Shown piece after piece: positions 8,254 to 16,184 of a stretch of DNA of 26,048 nucleotides (positions are counted from its first letter, which is position 1; the number at the start of each line of letters is the position of its first letter). Location of the stretch: contig DATEHI010000059.1 in the NCBI GenBank assembly GCA_035279665.1, positions 1-26,048 of the forward strand, in the 5' to 3' direction. This stretch comes from CF-13 sp035279665 (GTDB lineage Bacteria > Chloroflexota > Dormibacteria > CF-121). A program made the translations under genes and the position numbers. The notes beneath the pieces were generated by a model. The model was not told the DNA's origin. It made no database searches and saw nothing but the letters and a program-made list of their open reading frames with translations.

Positions 8254-8759
8254 TTGCGCGGCACCGGCTGGGCGGACGGGGCTCCGGACGGGACCGCCGT
8301 GTCGCGCAGGCTGGCCGAGAGCGGTTCCAGCATGTCCTCTTTCACGGCGATGAACTTGTCCGGATGGTCATCCGCGAGGTCGTAGCGCGGCCCCATGGTG
8401 ATGGCGTCGTAGGGGCAGGCCTCCTCGCACATGCCGCAATAGATGCAGCGCAGCAGGTTGATCTCGTATCGCTTGGCGTACCGCTCTCCAGGTGAGACCC
8501 GGTGCTCGGGAGTGTTCTCGGCCGCCTCCACCACGATGCATCCCACGGGGCAGGCGATGGCGCAGAGCTCGCAGCCGACACACTTCTCGAGGCCGTCCGC
8601 ATAGCGGTGCAGGATGTGGCGGCCCCGCTCGCGCGGTGGAACCGCCTTCTGCCGCTCCGGGTACTCGATGGTGACGATCGGCTTGGTGTTGTGCTTGAAG
8701 GTTGTCGCCAGGGCGCGGGCGATGTAGAGCGGGCCCAGCAAGATCTCGCGAAGCGCCAT
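8247..8759 (-). CDS. nuoI: NADH-quinone oxidoreductase subunit I, 2x[4Fe-4S] ferredoxin-like (complex I)
   Basis: 170 residues. Carries clusters N6a and N6b, which pass electrons from NuoG towards NuoB. Two perfect CxxCxxCxxxCP motifs are seen: C60/C63/C66 with C70, and C105/C108/C111 with C115. The N-terminal segment (residues 1-35) is the usual amphipathic membrane-edge region ending in T-I-E-Y-P. After the second cluster there is a family-like G-P-x-Y/F-x-L-A region, then a Pro/Ala/Ser-rich tail of about 15 residues that looks dispensable. The ATG overlaps the nuoH stop (TGATG). Confidence 0.96.
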   Translation of the reverse strand: MALREILLGPLYIARALATTFKHNTKPIVTIEYPERQKAVPPRERGRHILHRYADGLEKCVGCELCAIACPVGCIVVEAAENTPEHRVSPGERYAKRYEINLLRCIYCGMCEEACPYDAITMGPRYDLADDHPDKFIAVKEDMLEPLSASLRDTAVPSGAPSAQPVPRKW

Positions 8760-9766
8760 CAGAGCGTCCCCTGGGCGGCGACCACCACGATGGCGGTGAT
8801 CATCATCATCGCCAGCGACAGTGGGAACAGCGACTTCCAGCTGAGCGCCATCAACCGGTCATAGCGCATGCGGGGCAGCGTGGCGCGCAACCAGACGTAG
8901 ACGTACAGCAGCGCAACCACCTTCAACACGAACCACCACGGGCCTGCCAGGATGCCGAGTGGGCCCCACCAGCCACCGAGGAAGACGATGGTGGCGACCG
9001 AGCTGACGATGATCATGTTGATGTACTCCGCCATGAAGAAGAGCGCGAAGCGCAACCCCGAGTACTCGGTGTGATAGCCGGCCACCAACTCGGTCTCAGC
9101 TTCCGGTAGATCGAACGGCGCACGGTTCGTCTCGGCGATGCCCGCGATCAAGTACAGGAAGAATGCCGGCAACAACGGGAGGATGAACCACCAGGTGTGC
9201 TGGGCATTGACGATATCGACGAGCCTCACCGAGCCGGCCAGGATGAAGACTGGGACCAGCGAAAGGCCGAGGGCCATCTCGTAGCTGATCATCTGGGCGG
9301 ACGACCGCAGCGCGCCGAGCATCGAGTACTTGCTGTTCGAGGCGTAGCCGGCCAGGAAGATGCCGTAGACGCCCACCGACGTCACCGCGAAGTACCAGAG
9401 AACGCCGATGTTGACGTTCATCACGTACCAGCCGATCGAATGGCCGAAAACGTTGAGCGTACCCGGCCCGCTGATGGGAATGATGGCGAAGCTGGCGAGC
9501 GCCGCCATGATGGAGATCATCGGCGCCAGGAGGTAGAGGAAGCGGTCGCGGCTCGAGGGTGCGCTGCTCGATTTGAAGAACAGCTTCAAGCCGTCGGCCG
9601 CCGGCTGCAGGAGTCCCCAGGGGCCGACACGGTTCGGTCCCGGGCGCTGCTGCATGCGCGCCTGCACCTTCCGCTCGAACAGTGTGAGATACGCAAAGCC
9701 CGTGAGCAAGGCCCCGATCACGATCACCGCCTTGATCAGGGTCTCGACGACGACTTCGAGCGTCAT
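8759..9766 (-). CDS. nuoH: NADH-quinone oxidoreductase subunit H (complex I)
   Basis: 335 residues, about the normal size. NuoH forms much of the quinone chamber and the start of the proton path. Recognised by E-R-K-V-Q-A-R-M-Q near residue 31, R-P-G-P-N-R-V-G-P, SAQMISYEMALGLSL, and the loop P-F-D-L-P-E-A-E-T-E-L followed by A-G-Y-H-T-E-Y-S-G. The acidic residues of the E-channel segments are all kept. One oddity is the first loop after A-D-G-L-K-L-F-F-K, which usually reads E-D-x-x-P. Here it reads S-S-S-A-P with the same spacing (residues 66-70). The ATG overlaps the nuoG stop (ATGA). Confidence 0.96.
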   Translation of the reverse strand: MTLEVVVETLIKAVIVIGALLTGFAYLTLFERKVQARMQQRPGPNRVGPWGLLQPAADGLKLFFKSSSAPSSRDRFLYLLAPMISIMAALASFAIIPISGPGTLNVFGHSIGWYVMNVNIGVLWYFAVTSVGVYGIFLAGYASNSKYSMLGALRSSAQMISYEMALGLSLVPVFILAGSVRLVDIVNAQHTWWFILPLLPAFFLYLIAGIAETNRAPFDLPEAETELVAGYHTEYSGLRFALFFMAEYINMIIVSSVATIVFLGGWWGPLGILAGPWWFVLKVVALLYVYVWLRATLPRMRYDRLMALSWKSLFPLSLAMMMITAIVVVAAQGTL

Positions 9767-11643
9767 GGCTGCTCGCTCCAGAGCGCCCGCGCGCCCTGGC
9801 TGACCGCCGCGTACGGTGGCAGCGCGCGGACCAGGTCAGCCGTGATCTTCTCGACGCTCTCGTAGTCCCAGGAGGCGCCCAAATGGTTCGCGATTTCCTG
9901 GAAGACGCGCCAGTCTTCCCGAACCCAGGCGGCGTCGATCCCCTTCAAGATCCGCTGCACGCGACCCTCCATGTTGGTCACGGTGCCGTCCTTTTCCGTA
10001 AAGGCGTGGCCCGGGATGATGACATGAGCGACCTCGTCGAGGGGCGATGGCTTGAAGCGGTGGAAGACCACTAGCGGCAGCGCGGACAGCCACATCGATT
10101 CGGCATCCGTCGGCACGAACCCATGCAGCGGGCTGGACTCGTGCACGTAGAGCGCTTTGACGCCGGCGCCCGGCCACTCCACTCTCCCCTTCCCCGAGGT
10201 CCCATTGAGCGAGACATACCCGGGCCCGCGGTGCGGCAGGATGCCGAGGTCCTTGGCACCACGCCCGTTGGGGCCAGTCGTCACGATCAGCCGCCGAACG
10301 CTGCCCTTGACCTTCTTTTGCAGCTTGCCGTGGAGCTCGACGGCCGCCTTCTTGTTGACCTCGGTCGCCAGGATCCCAACGGCTTGCGCCTCGGCCGGGA
10401 CGGCGTCGAGTGCTTTCTTGACCTCGGTGACACCCACCCTTAAGACCTGGAGGCCCTTGCGCTGGCTCTTAAACAGACGTAGATGGAGCACCGGCGCCGC
10501 ATCGATGACATCCTGGCCACCGAGTACGACGACGTGATCGCAGCGCTCGATGTCGGCGATGGGCAGGGTCATGTCGTCGGGCTCCGCCTCCTCGAGGACC
10601 TCGCTTCGGTGATCGATGTGCGGTGATGTCAGTACCTCGCGGAACAGCCGCTGGAAGAGGAAGAGCTCCTCATTGCTGGCCGCCGGTGAGGCCCAGCCCG
10701 CAGCCTGGCGGCCGGCCTGCCGCAGCGCGTCGGCCGTGAACGCGATGACCTCGTCATAGGTGACCTTTTCCAGCCTGCCGTTGCGTCGAATCTGCGGCCG
10801 GTCCTGCGTCGTGCGCTGGAAGTTAGGAAAGCTGTAGCGCCCCACATCGCAGAGCCAGCCGTCGTCGACCGCGAGGTTTTCCCGCGATTGGAAGCGTCCG
10901 ATCCGGTTGCTGCGGGCGTCGAGCTGGATGTTGCAGCCCATGCTGCAGCCTGGGCAAACACTGGCGGTGCGGTCCAGGTCCCAGGGCCGGCTGACGAATC
11001 GATATTTCCGGGACGTCAGCGCACCGACCGGGCAGATCTCCGTCCAGTTGCCCTGGTAGTTCGACTGCGCCGGTTCATCGTTGAAGGTGCCGATGATGGT
11101 ATGGACACCTCGCTGGATCAGCGCCAGCTCGCGCTCCCCCGAGATCTCCTCACTGAACCGGGTGCAGCGCCAGCACAGGATGCAGCGCTCGCGGTCGAGG
11201 ACGATCTTGTCGGACAGCGGCACCCCCTTGTCGAAATGCGCCTTCGGAAATTCGAAGCGGCTGGCGCCGGGGCCGTATTGGAAGGTCTGGTCCTGCAGCG
11301 GGCATTCGCCGCCCTTGTCGCAGATCGGGCAGTCGAGGGGGTGATTGATCAACAAGAACTCGAGCACGCCCTTCTGGTATTTGCCGACCTGCTCGGTGGT
11401 CGTCTTGACCACCATCCCCTCGGCGACGTAGACGGCGCACGCCGGCTGCAGCTTTGGCATCTTCTCCACCTCCACCAGGCACATCCGGCAGACGGCGACG
11501 GGCGCCATCTTGGGATGCGAGCAGAAGATCGGGATGTCGATGTTGATGGTTTTGGCGGCGTCGAGGATCAGGGTGCCCTTGGGCACGGTGACGGACTGCC
11601 CATCGATCGTGAGCGTGACCTGATCGGTCTGGACGGTCGCCAT
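9763..11643 (-). CDS. nuoG: NADH-quinone oxidoreductase subunit G (complex I)
   Basis: 626 residues. It carries the electron-transfer clusters between NuoF and NuoI. Ligands seen in order: [2Fe-2S] N1b C41/C52/C55/C69; [4Fe-4S] N5 H101/C105/C108/C114; [4Fe-4S] N4 C154/C157/C160/C204; and the optional N7 cluster C230/C233/C237/C265, which only some bacteria keep. After residue 270 there is a molybdopterin-oxidoreductase-like region without catalytic motifs, as expected for the inactive NuoG fold. It ends about 150-280 residues earlier than the E. coli or Thermus proteins, so the C-terminal part is reduced. A late segment I-P-G-H-A-F-T-E-K-D-G-T-V-T-N-M-E-G-R is typical. The ATG overlaps the nuoF stop (TGATG). 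Confidence 0.95.
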   Translation of the reverse strand: MATVQTDQVTLTIDGQSVTVPKGTLILDAAKTINIDIPIFCSHPKMAPVAVCRMCLVEVEKMPKLQPACAVYVAEGMVVKTTTEQVGKYQKGVLEFLLINHPLDCPICDKGGECPLQDQTFQYGPGASRFEFPKAHFDKGVPLSDKIVLDRERCILCWRCTRFSEEISGERELALIQRGVHTIIGTFNDEPAQSNYQGNWTEICPVGALTSRKYRFVSRPWDLDRTASVCPGCSMGCNIQLDARSNRIGRFQSRENLAVDDGWLCDVGRYSFPNFQRTTQDRPQIRRNGRLEKVTYDEVIAFTADALRQAGRQAAGWASPAASNEELFLFQRLFREVLTSPHIDHRSEVLEEAEPDDMTLPIADIERCDHVVVLGGQDVIDAAPVLHLRLFKSQRKGLQVLRVGVTEVKKALDAVPAEAQAVGILATEVNKKAAVELHGKLQKKVKGSVRRLIVTTGPNGRGAKDLGILPHRGPGYVSLNGTSGKGRVEWPGAGVKALYVHESSPLHGFVPTDAESMWLSALPLVVFHRFKPSPLDEVAHVIIPGHAFTEKDGTVTNMEGRVQRILKGIDAAWVREDWRVFQEIANHLGASWDYESVEKITADLVRALPPYAAVSQGARALWSEQP

Positions 11644-12929
11644 CAGGCGACTGCCTCCTGCGCCGTCTTCTTGAACGGACAGCCCTTTTCCGAAACGTGC
11701 TCGAGGAACTCATCGCGGAAGTACTTGATGACGCTTCGTGGAAACCACGTCGACGCATCGCCCAGCGGACAGAAGGAGCGCCCGTCGATGCTGTATCCGA
11801 TGTCGAGCAGAAGGTCAACGTCGGTGGCTTTCGCCTCGCCGGCTTCGAAACGGTCGAAAAGATTCGACATCCAGAAGGTGCCCTCGCGGCAGGGGGTGCA
11901 TTTGCCGCAGCTCTCGTGATGGAAGAACTTCACGTAGCGGCGTGCGGCGTCGACCATGCAGGTGGTTTCGTCCATGACGACCATGGCCCCCGCACCGGCC
12001 AGCGAGCCGGCCTTCTGGATCGCGTCGAAGTCCAGGCCGACGTCGAGATGCTCTGGCAGCAACACCATCATCGAGGCGCCGCCCGGCTGGAACGCCTTGA
12101 GCTTGCGGTTCTTCCAGACGCCGCCACCGTGCTCCACGATCAACTCGCGAATCGGCGTACCGTTTTCCAACTCATAGTTGCCCGGGCGGTTGACGTGCCC
12201 GCTCATGCACCACACCCGTGTCCCCTTCCCGGTGGGCGTCCCCATCGCGCCGAACCAGTCGGCCCCGTTGATGACGATGTGCGGGAGGTTGGCCACGGTC
12301 TCGACGTTGTTGACGACCGTCGGCTTCCCGTAGAGGCCCTTGATCGCCGGGAAGGGCGGCTTGAGCCGGGGCTCGCCGCGATAACCCTCGAGCGAGGTCA
12401 GCAGCGCGGTCTCCTCGCCGCAGATGTAAGCGCCGGCCCCGCGGTGCAGGATGACGTCTATCTCGTAGCCCTTGCCGAGCACGTTCTTGCCGATATACCC
12501 CGCCTGGCGGGCCTCGTCGATCGCGGCTTCCAGCACCTCGTGCTGGGGAAGGTACTCACCACGGATATAGATGAAGGCCAGGTTGCAGCCGATCGCGTAG
12601 CTTGCGATCAGGATCCCCTCGAGCACCTGGTGCGGGCTCTTCTCGATCAAGAAGCGGTCCTTGAAACAGCCTGGCTCGCTCTCGTCGGCGTTACAGACGA
12701 GGTACCGTGGATAGACGCCCTTGGGAAGGAAGCTCCATTTGTTTCCCGTCGGGAAACCCGCGCCCCCGCGGCCCCGAAGGCCGCTCTTCTTCACCAACTC
12801 CACCAGCTCGTCCGGCTGCATCTCCAGCGCCTTCTTGAAGCCGGTGTAGCCGCCGGTCCGCTCGTAGACCGCGAGCTGTTCGAGATTTTCGGTGTGAAAG
12901 TCCTTGGTCAGGACTGGCTTCAGTCCCAT
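11643..12929 (-). CDS. nuoF: NADH-quinone oxidoreductase subunit F, NADH/FMN-binding (complex I)
   Basis: 428 residues, normal length. This is the entry site for electrons, where NADH reduces FMN and then cluster N3. The FMN/NADH-binding Gly-rich segment GLRGRGGAGFPTGNKW (about 50-65) and C-N-A-D-E-S-E-P-G (about 79-87) are perfect. The N3 ligands are C341/C344/C347 in E-S-C-G-K-C-T-P-C-R-E-G and C387 in F-C-P-L-G-D. The frame is open to 13223, but the ATG at 12929 forms TGATG with the nuoE stop and gives the family N-terminus. The upstream extension lies wholly within nuoE and has no family similarity. Confidence 0.96.
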   Translation of the reverse strand: MGLKPVLTKDFHTENLEQLAVYERTGGYTGFKKALEMQPDELVELVKKSGLRGRGGAGFPTGNKWSFLPKGVYPRYLVCNADESEPGCFKDRFLIEKSPHQVLEGILIASYAIGCNLAFIYIRGEYLPQHEVLEAAIDEARQAGYIGKNVLGKGYEIDVILHRGAGAYICGEETALLTSLEGYRGEPRLKPPFPAIKGLYGKPTVVNNVETVANLPHIVINGADWFGAMGTPTGKGTRVWCMSGHVNRPGNYELENGTPIRELIVEHGGGVWKNRKLKAFQPGGASMMVLLPEHLDVGLDFDAIQKAGSLAGAGAMVVMDETTCMVDAARRYVKFFHHESCGKCTPCREGTFWMSNLFDRFEAGEAKATDVDLLLDIGYSIDGRSFCPLGDASTWFPRSVIKYFRDEFLEHVSEKGCPFKKTAQEAVA

Positions 12930-13477
12930 CAGTTCTGGGTCCTCTTCGCTCGCGGCCGCGCAACCGCGGTGGCTTTCTCGGGCTTGGCGCCATGAGCCGC
13001 GGGCTCCGTTCTCAGTCGCGCGACGATGACGTCGATCCGCTCCGGCGTCAGGTCCTCCTCGAAGTGGTGATCGACCTGCATCATCGGGGCGCCGCCGCAG
13101 GCCCCCAGGCACTCGATCGTCGAGTGCCAGGTGATCGCTCCATCCTTCGTTGTCCCGCCATCGCGGACGCCGAGCTGCTGCCCGAGGTAAGCGGCCATCT
13201 CGTCGGCACCGCGCAGCATGCACGGCGCGTTGACGCAGATCACGACGTCGTGCCGTCCCTCCGGCCTGGTGAGGAACATCGAGTAGAAGGACGCGGTGGC
13301 CTCGATCAGCGAGGGCGGCAAGCCAAGGATCTGCGCGATCTCACCCATCGCCTCTCTGGTGACATAGCCCTGCTCGTGCTGCACCGCCCAGAGCGCCGGG
13401 ATGATGGCCGACTGCTTCGACGGGTAGCGCGCGGCCCGCGCCTTGATTTCTTCGACGGTCGGCTTCGCCAACGCCAT
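12929..13477 (-). CDS. nuoE: NADH-quinone oxidoreductase subunit E, [2Fe-2S] (complex I)
   Basis: 182 residues. Thioredoxin-fold subunit that carries cluster N1a and pairs with NuoF. The four ligands are C81 and C86 (C-V-N-A-P-C) and C123 and C127 (C-L-G-A-C-G-G-A-P), with the usual spacing. The N-terminal helical part (I-P-A-L-W-A-V-Q-H-E-Q-G) matches the family. After about residue 155 there is an Ala/Pro/Lys/Arg-rich tail that looks disordered and is longer than in many NuoE proteins. The ATG overlaps the nuoD stop (TGATG). Confidence 0.95.
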   Translation of the reverse strand: MALAKPTVEEIKARAARYPSKQSAIIPALWAVQHEQGYVTREAMGEIAQILGLPPSLIEATASFYSMFLTRPEGRHDVVICVNAPCMLRGADEMAAYLGQQLGVRDGGTTKDGAITWHSTIECLGACGGAPMMQVDHHFEEDLTPERIDVIVARLRTEPAAHGAKPEKATAVARPRAKRTQN

Positions 13478-14721
13478 CAGCGGTCTACATCCCCGAGAAT
13501 GAAGTCCATGCTCCCCATGATGGCGATGACATCGGCCAGCAGGACGCCCTGGACCAGCTTCTTGAGTGGTTGGAGGTTGCAGAACGAGGGCGGGCGGACC
13601 TTCATCCGGTAGGGCTTGTTCGTCCCGTCGGAGACGAGGTAGAAGCCGAGCTCGCCTCGCGGACTCTCCACGAAGGCGTAGACATCACCAACGGGGCCTT
13701 TGAACCCTTCGCTCACCAGTCGGAAGTGGTGGATCACCGACTCCATGCTCTTGCTCAACTCGCCCCGTGGCGGCAGCGCGACTTTGCGATCGTCCGTCAG
13801 CCACGGGCCTGAGGGAAGACTGTCGATGACCTGCTGCAAGATCTTCAGGCTCTCGCGCATCTCCTGGACGCGAACCCGGTAGCGGTCGTAGCAATCCCCG
13901 TTCGTGCCGAGGGGCACCTGGAACTCGTACTGCTGATAGCCGGCGTAGGGGAAGGCCTTGCGGACGTCATAGTCGACGCCGGAGGCTCGCAGCATGGGCC
14001 CGGTCACCCCGGTCCTGATCGCATCCTCGCGTGACAGGGGGCCAACCCCCTTAAGGCGCTGATGCCAGATCGGGTTGTCGGTGAGCATCGCCTCGAAGTC
14101 GTCGATTCGGGCCGGCATGACGTCGATAAAGCGCTGCAGCTGGTCGAGCCAGCCATCCGGCAGGTCCCAGGCAACGCCCCCAACCCGGGTGAAGGAAGTC
14201 ATCATGCGAACGCCCGAGTAGGACTCGTTGAGGTCGAGCACCAGCTCGCGGTCGCGCCAGGCGTAAAAGAAGCCGGAGTAAACGCCGAGGTCGAGGCCGG
14301 CAGTGCCCAGCCACAGCTCGTGGCTGGCGATCCGCGCCAGCTCCATCATCATCACCCGGATCGCCTGCGCCCGCGGGGGCACCTCGACGCCGATCAGTTT
14401 TTCGACGGACATCACGAACCCGACGTTGTTGATCGGCGGCGCGAGGTAATCCATGCGATCGCTGAAGGTGATGCCCTGGGTGTAGGTCTTCTCTTCGAAG
14501 GACTTTTCGAAGCCGGTGTGGAGGTACCCAATATCCGGGTCGGCATCACGCACGACCTCGCCGTCCAGCTTCAGCCGCACCCGGAGAACGCCGTGGGTAC
14601 TCGGATGCTGTGGGCCCATGTTGAGCTCGATCCATTCTGTCGGGGGCTCGTGCTCCGGGCCGATCGGCTCCTGCACCGGGCCGGGGCCAAACGGTTCCTG
14701 GGCGATGCGCGTTTCAGCCAC
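13477..14721 (-). CDS. nuoD: NADH-quinone oxidoreductase subunit D (complex I)
   Basis: 414 residues from the GTG at 14721. The 49-kDa subunit makes up much of the quinone-binding pocket with NuoB. The quinone-site His and Tyr are in the segments N-M-G-P-Q-H-P-S-T-H-G and D-R-M-D-Y-L-A-P. The C-terminus G-S-M-D-F-I-L-G-D-V-D-R is the family ending. The frame is open to an ATG at 14790, but that would overlap nuoC by 77 bp and add a Ser-rich piece unlike the family. The GTG at 14721 overlaps nuoC by only 8 bp. Which start is used is an inference. The protein is separate from NuoC, not fused as in E. coli. Confidence 0.94.
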   Translation of the reverse strand: MAETRIAQEPFGPGPVQEPIGPEHEPPTEWIELNMGPQHPSTHGVLRVRLKLDGEVVRDADPDIGYLHTGFEKSFEEKTYTQGITFSDRMDYLAPPINNVGFVMSVEKLIGVEVPPRAQAIRVMMMELARIASHELWLGTAGLDLGVYSGFFYAWRDRELVLDLNESYSGVRMMTSFTRVGGVAWDLPDGWLDQLQRFIDVMPARIDDFEAMLTDNPIWHQRLKGVGPLSREDAIRTGVTGPMLRASGVDYDVRKAFPYAGYQQYEFQVPLGTNGDCYDRYRVRVQEMRESLKILQQVIDSLPSGPWLTDDRKVALPPRGELSKSMESVIHHFRLVSEGFKGPVGDVYAFVESPRGELGFYLVSDGTNKPYRMKVRPPSFCNLQPLKKLVQGVLLADVIAIMGSMDFILGDVDR

Positions 14722-15211
14722 GGATCGCGTCGGGCTCCAGCCCTTCAAGCTTCTGGTCGCTGAAGATGACGGGTTCGCCGAAGGAGACATAGTCCTTCCG
14801 CAGAGGGTGGCCCTCCCAGCTCTGCGGCATCAGCAGCCGGCGCAGGTCGGGGTGGTCGTCGAACTTGATGCCGAACAGGTCCCAGGTTTCGCGTTCGTGC
14901 CAGTTGGCGGCCGGCCAGACACCGGTCAAGGTGGGCACGTGCGGCTCGGGCATCGAGGCGGTGGTCTTGATGCGGATGCGGGTCTTATTCGCCAGGGAGC
15001 GCACCTCCCACACGACGGTGAACCGGGGATCGCGAGCCGGCCAGTCCACGGCGGTGGCGTACAGGAAGTAATCGAAGCCCTCCTCATCCCGCAGGTAGCG
15101 GGCGACGTCGACGACCGCACTCGGATCCACGACGATACTCAGATCGCCACGAAAGTCCGAGCTCTCACGCAGCGCTTGCTTGAAGCGGCTACCAAGGCTC
15201 TCGACGAGCAT
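14714..15211 (-). CDS. nuoC: NADH-quinone oxidoreductase subunit C (complex I)
   Basis: 165 residues from the ATG at 15211. The 30-kDa subunit is a structural partner of NuoD. The signature N-W-H-E-R-E-T-W-D-L-F-G is followed by H-P-D-L-R-R-L-L and W-E-G-H-P-L-R-K-D-Y, which identifies the family. The open frame continues to 15283 inside nuoB, but those residues are Ser/Ala-rich and look like a shadow. The ATG at 15211 lies 10 bp after the nuoB stop. No strong ribosome site is visible, so it may rely on coupling with nuoB. Confidence 0.94.
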   Translation of the reverse strand: MLVESLGSRFKQALRESSDFRGDLSIVVDPSAVVDVARYLRDEEGFDYFLYATAVDWPARDPRFTVVWEVRSLANKTRIRIKTTASMPEPHVPTLTGVWPAANWHERETWDLFGIKFDDHPDLRRLLMPQSWEGHPLRKDYVSFGEPVIFSDQKLEGLEPDAIRG

Positions 15212-15221
15212 CAGCGGATCG

Positions 15222-15758
15222 TCAGGCGGGGCGCTTGACCAGCGGCTCGCCGCGGATCTTGCGCTGCAGCTTGACGACGGCATCGATCAGGGCCTCCGGC
15301 CGTGGCGGGCACCCTGGCACGTAGATATCGACCGGGACGATCTTGTCCACGCTCTGGACGATCGCGTAGTTGTTGAACATGCCGGCGGAGGAGGCGCAGG
15401 CGCCCATCGCAATCACCCATTTGGGTTCCGGCATCTGGTCGTAGATCTGCCGGAGCACCGGCGCCATCTTGATCGACACCCGCCCGGAGACGATCATCAG
15501 ATCGGCCTGCCGGGGCGAGGCGCGGAAAAGCTCCGACCCGAAGCGCGACAGGTCGTGACGCGGGCCCACCGTTCCCATCATCTCGATCGCGCAGCAGGCC
15601 AGGCCGAAGAGCGCCGGCCAGATCGCGCTCGACCGACCCCAGTTGATCACCCGGTCCAGCGTGGTAGTGAGCACGTTGTCGCCCAGCGCATTCAGTGGTG
15701 TCGGTCCGGCCGCGCGGCCGGTGGGCATCGGGCCTGGGCGAAGCGTCAGTTCCCCCAT
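15222..15758 (-). CDS. nuoB: NADH-quinone oxidoreductase subunit B, cluster N2 (complex I)
   Basis: 178 residues. It binds the terminal [4Fe-4S] cluster N2, which reduces quinone. Ligands are the adjacent pair C55-C56 in F-G-L-A-C-C-A-I-E-M, plus C121 in M-G-A-C-A-S-S-A-G and C150 in V-P-G-C-P-P-R-P-E. The ATG at 15758 has a good site (GGGAG, 7 nt upstream) and overlaps the nuoA end by 13 bp. The frame stays open to 15842 within nuoA, but without family similarity. Confidence 0.96.
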   Translation of the reverse strand: MGELTLRPGPMPTGRAAGPTPLNALGDNVLTTTLDRVINWGRSSAIWPALFGLACCAIEMMGTVGPRHDLSRFGSELFRASPRQADLMIVSGRVSIKMAPVLRQIYDQMPEPKWVIAMGACASSAGMFNNYAIVQSVDKIVPVDIYVPGCPPRPEALIDAVVKLQRKIRGEPLVKRPA

Positions 15759-16105
15759 TCGAGCGCTCCCTTCCGCCAGACATAGATCAGGGCGACGAGC
15801 AGGATGGCGGCGAAGATCGCCATCTCGGCAACCCCGAACCATCCCAGACCCTTGAGGATGACGGCCCAGGGGTAGATGAAGATCGCCTCAACATCGAAGA
15901 TGATGAAGAGCATCGCCGTCAGATAGAAGCTGACAGCGAATTTGCGCCGCGCGCCCGAGCGCGGCACGATGCCCGACTCATAGGGCAGGTCTTTGGCCGC
16001 CGAGTCCCGGTGGCCGGCTAACCAGGGTGGAAAGAAGAGCGCAATCAAGCCGAAAACGAAGACCGCGGCAAGAAAAATGAGCAAGGGAAAGTAGTCGCTC
16101 AGCAC
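15746..16105 (-). CDS. nuoA: NADH-quinone oxidoreductase subunit A (complex I), first gene of the operon
   Basis: 119 residues with three membrane helices. Recognised by the N-terminus L-S-D-Y-F-P-L-L-I-F, the loop Y-E-S-G-I-V-P, and F-D-V-E-A-I-F-I-Y-P-W-A, with the conserved Asp and Glu of TM2. The start is GTG at 16105. The N-terminus matches the family closely, so this start is secure, yet no Shine-Dalgarno sequence is seen in the 20 nt upstream. A TAGACT element (16117-16122) ends about 11 bp before the GTG, which fits a very short leader. Confidence 0.95.
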   Translation of the reverse strand: MLSDYFPLLIFLAAVFVFGLIALFFPPWLAGHRDSAAKDLPYESGIVPRSGARRKFAVSFYLTAMLFIIFDVEAIFIYPWAVILKGLGWFGVAEMAIFAAILLVALIYVWRKGALEWGN

Positions 16106-16113
16106 GGTACGCG

Positions 16114-16124
16114 GCTAGTCTAGC
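16114..16124 (-). promoter_or_regulatory. 11-bp palindrome and -10-like element upstream of nuoA
   Basis: The sequence GCTAG-T-CTAGC is a perfect palindrome with 5-bp arms. It contains, on the minus strand, TAGACT (16117-16122), which fits a TAnnnT -10 box. No convincing -35 lies 16-18 bp further up (the best is TCTGTA). If used, transcription would start within about 5 nt of the nuoA GTG. This could be the operon promoter, an operator, or chance. The remaining 16106-16184 gap has only a weak 5-bp hairpin and no T-run. Confidence 0.2.
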
Positions 16125-16184
16125 AAAGAGGTTTCTGAATACAGACGGCCGATCCATTGCCGGCCCTCGAATCAGGTGGACGCC

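Noticed and set aside
12930..13223. N-terminal extension of NuoF by 98 codons
   Set aside because: It lies entirely inside nuoE, is unlike the family, and the ATG at 12929 forms a TGATG junction.
16143..16166. GGCCG...CGGCC inverted repeat as a terminator after the 16185 gene
   Set aside because: Only a 5-bp stem with a 9-nt loop and no T-run; GC-rich DNA gives many such matches by chance.
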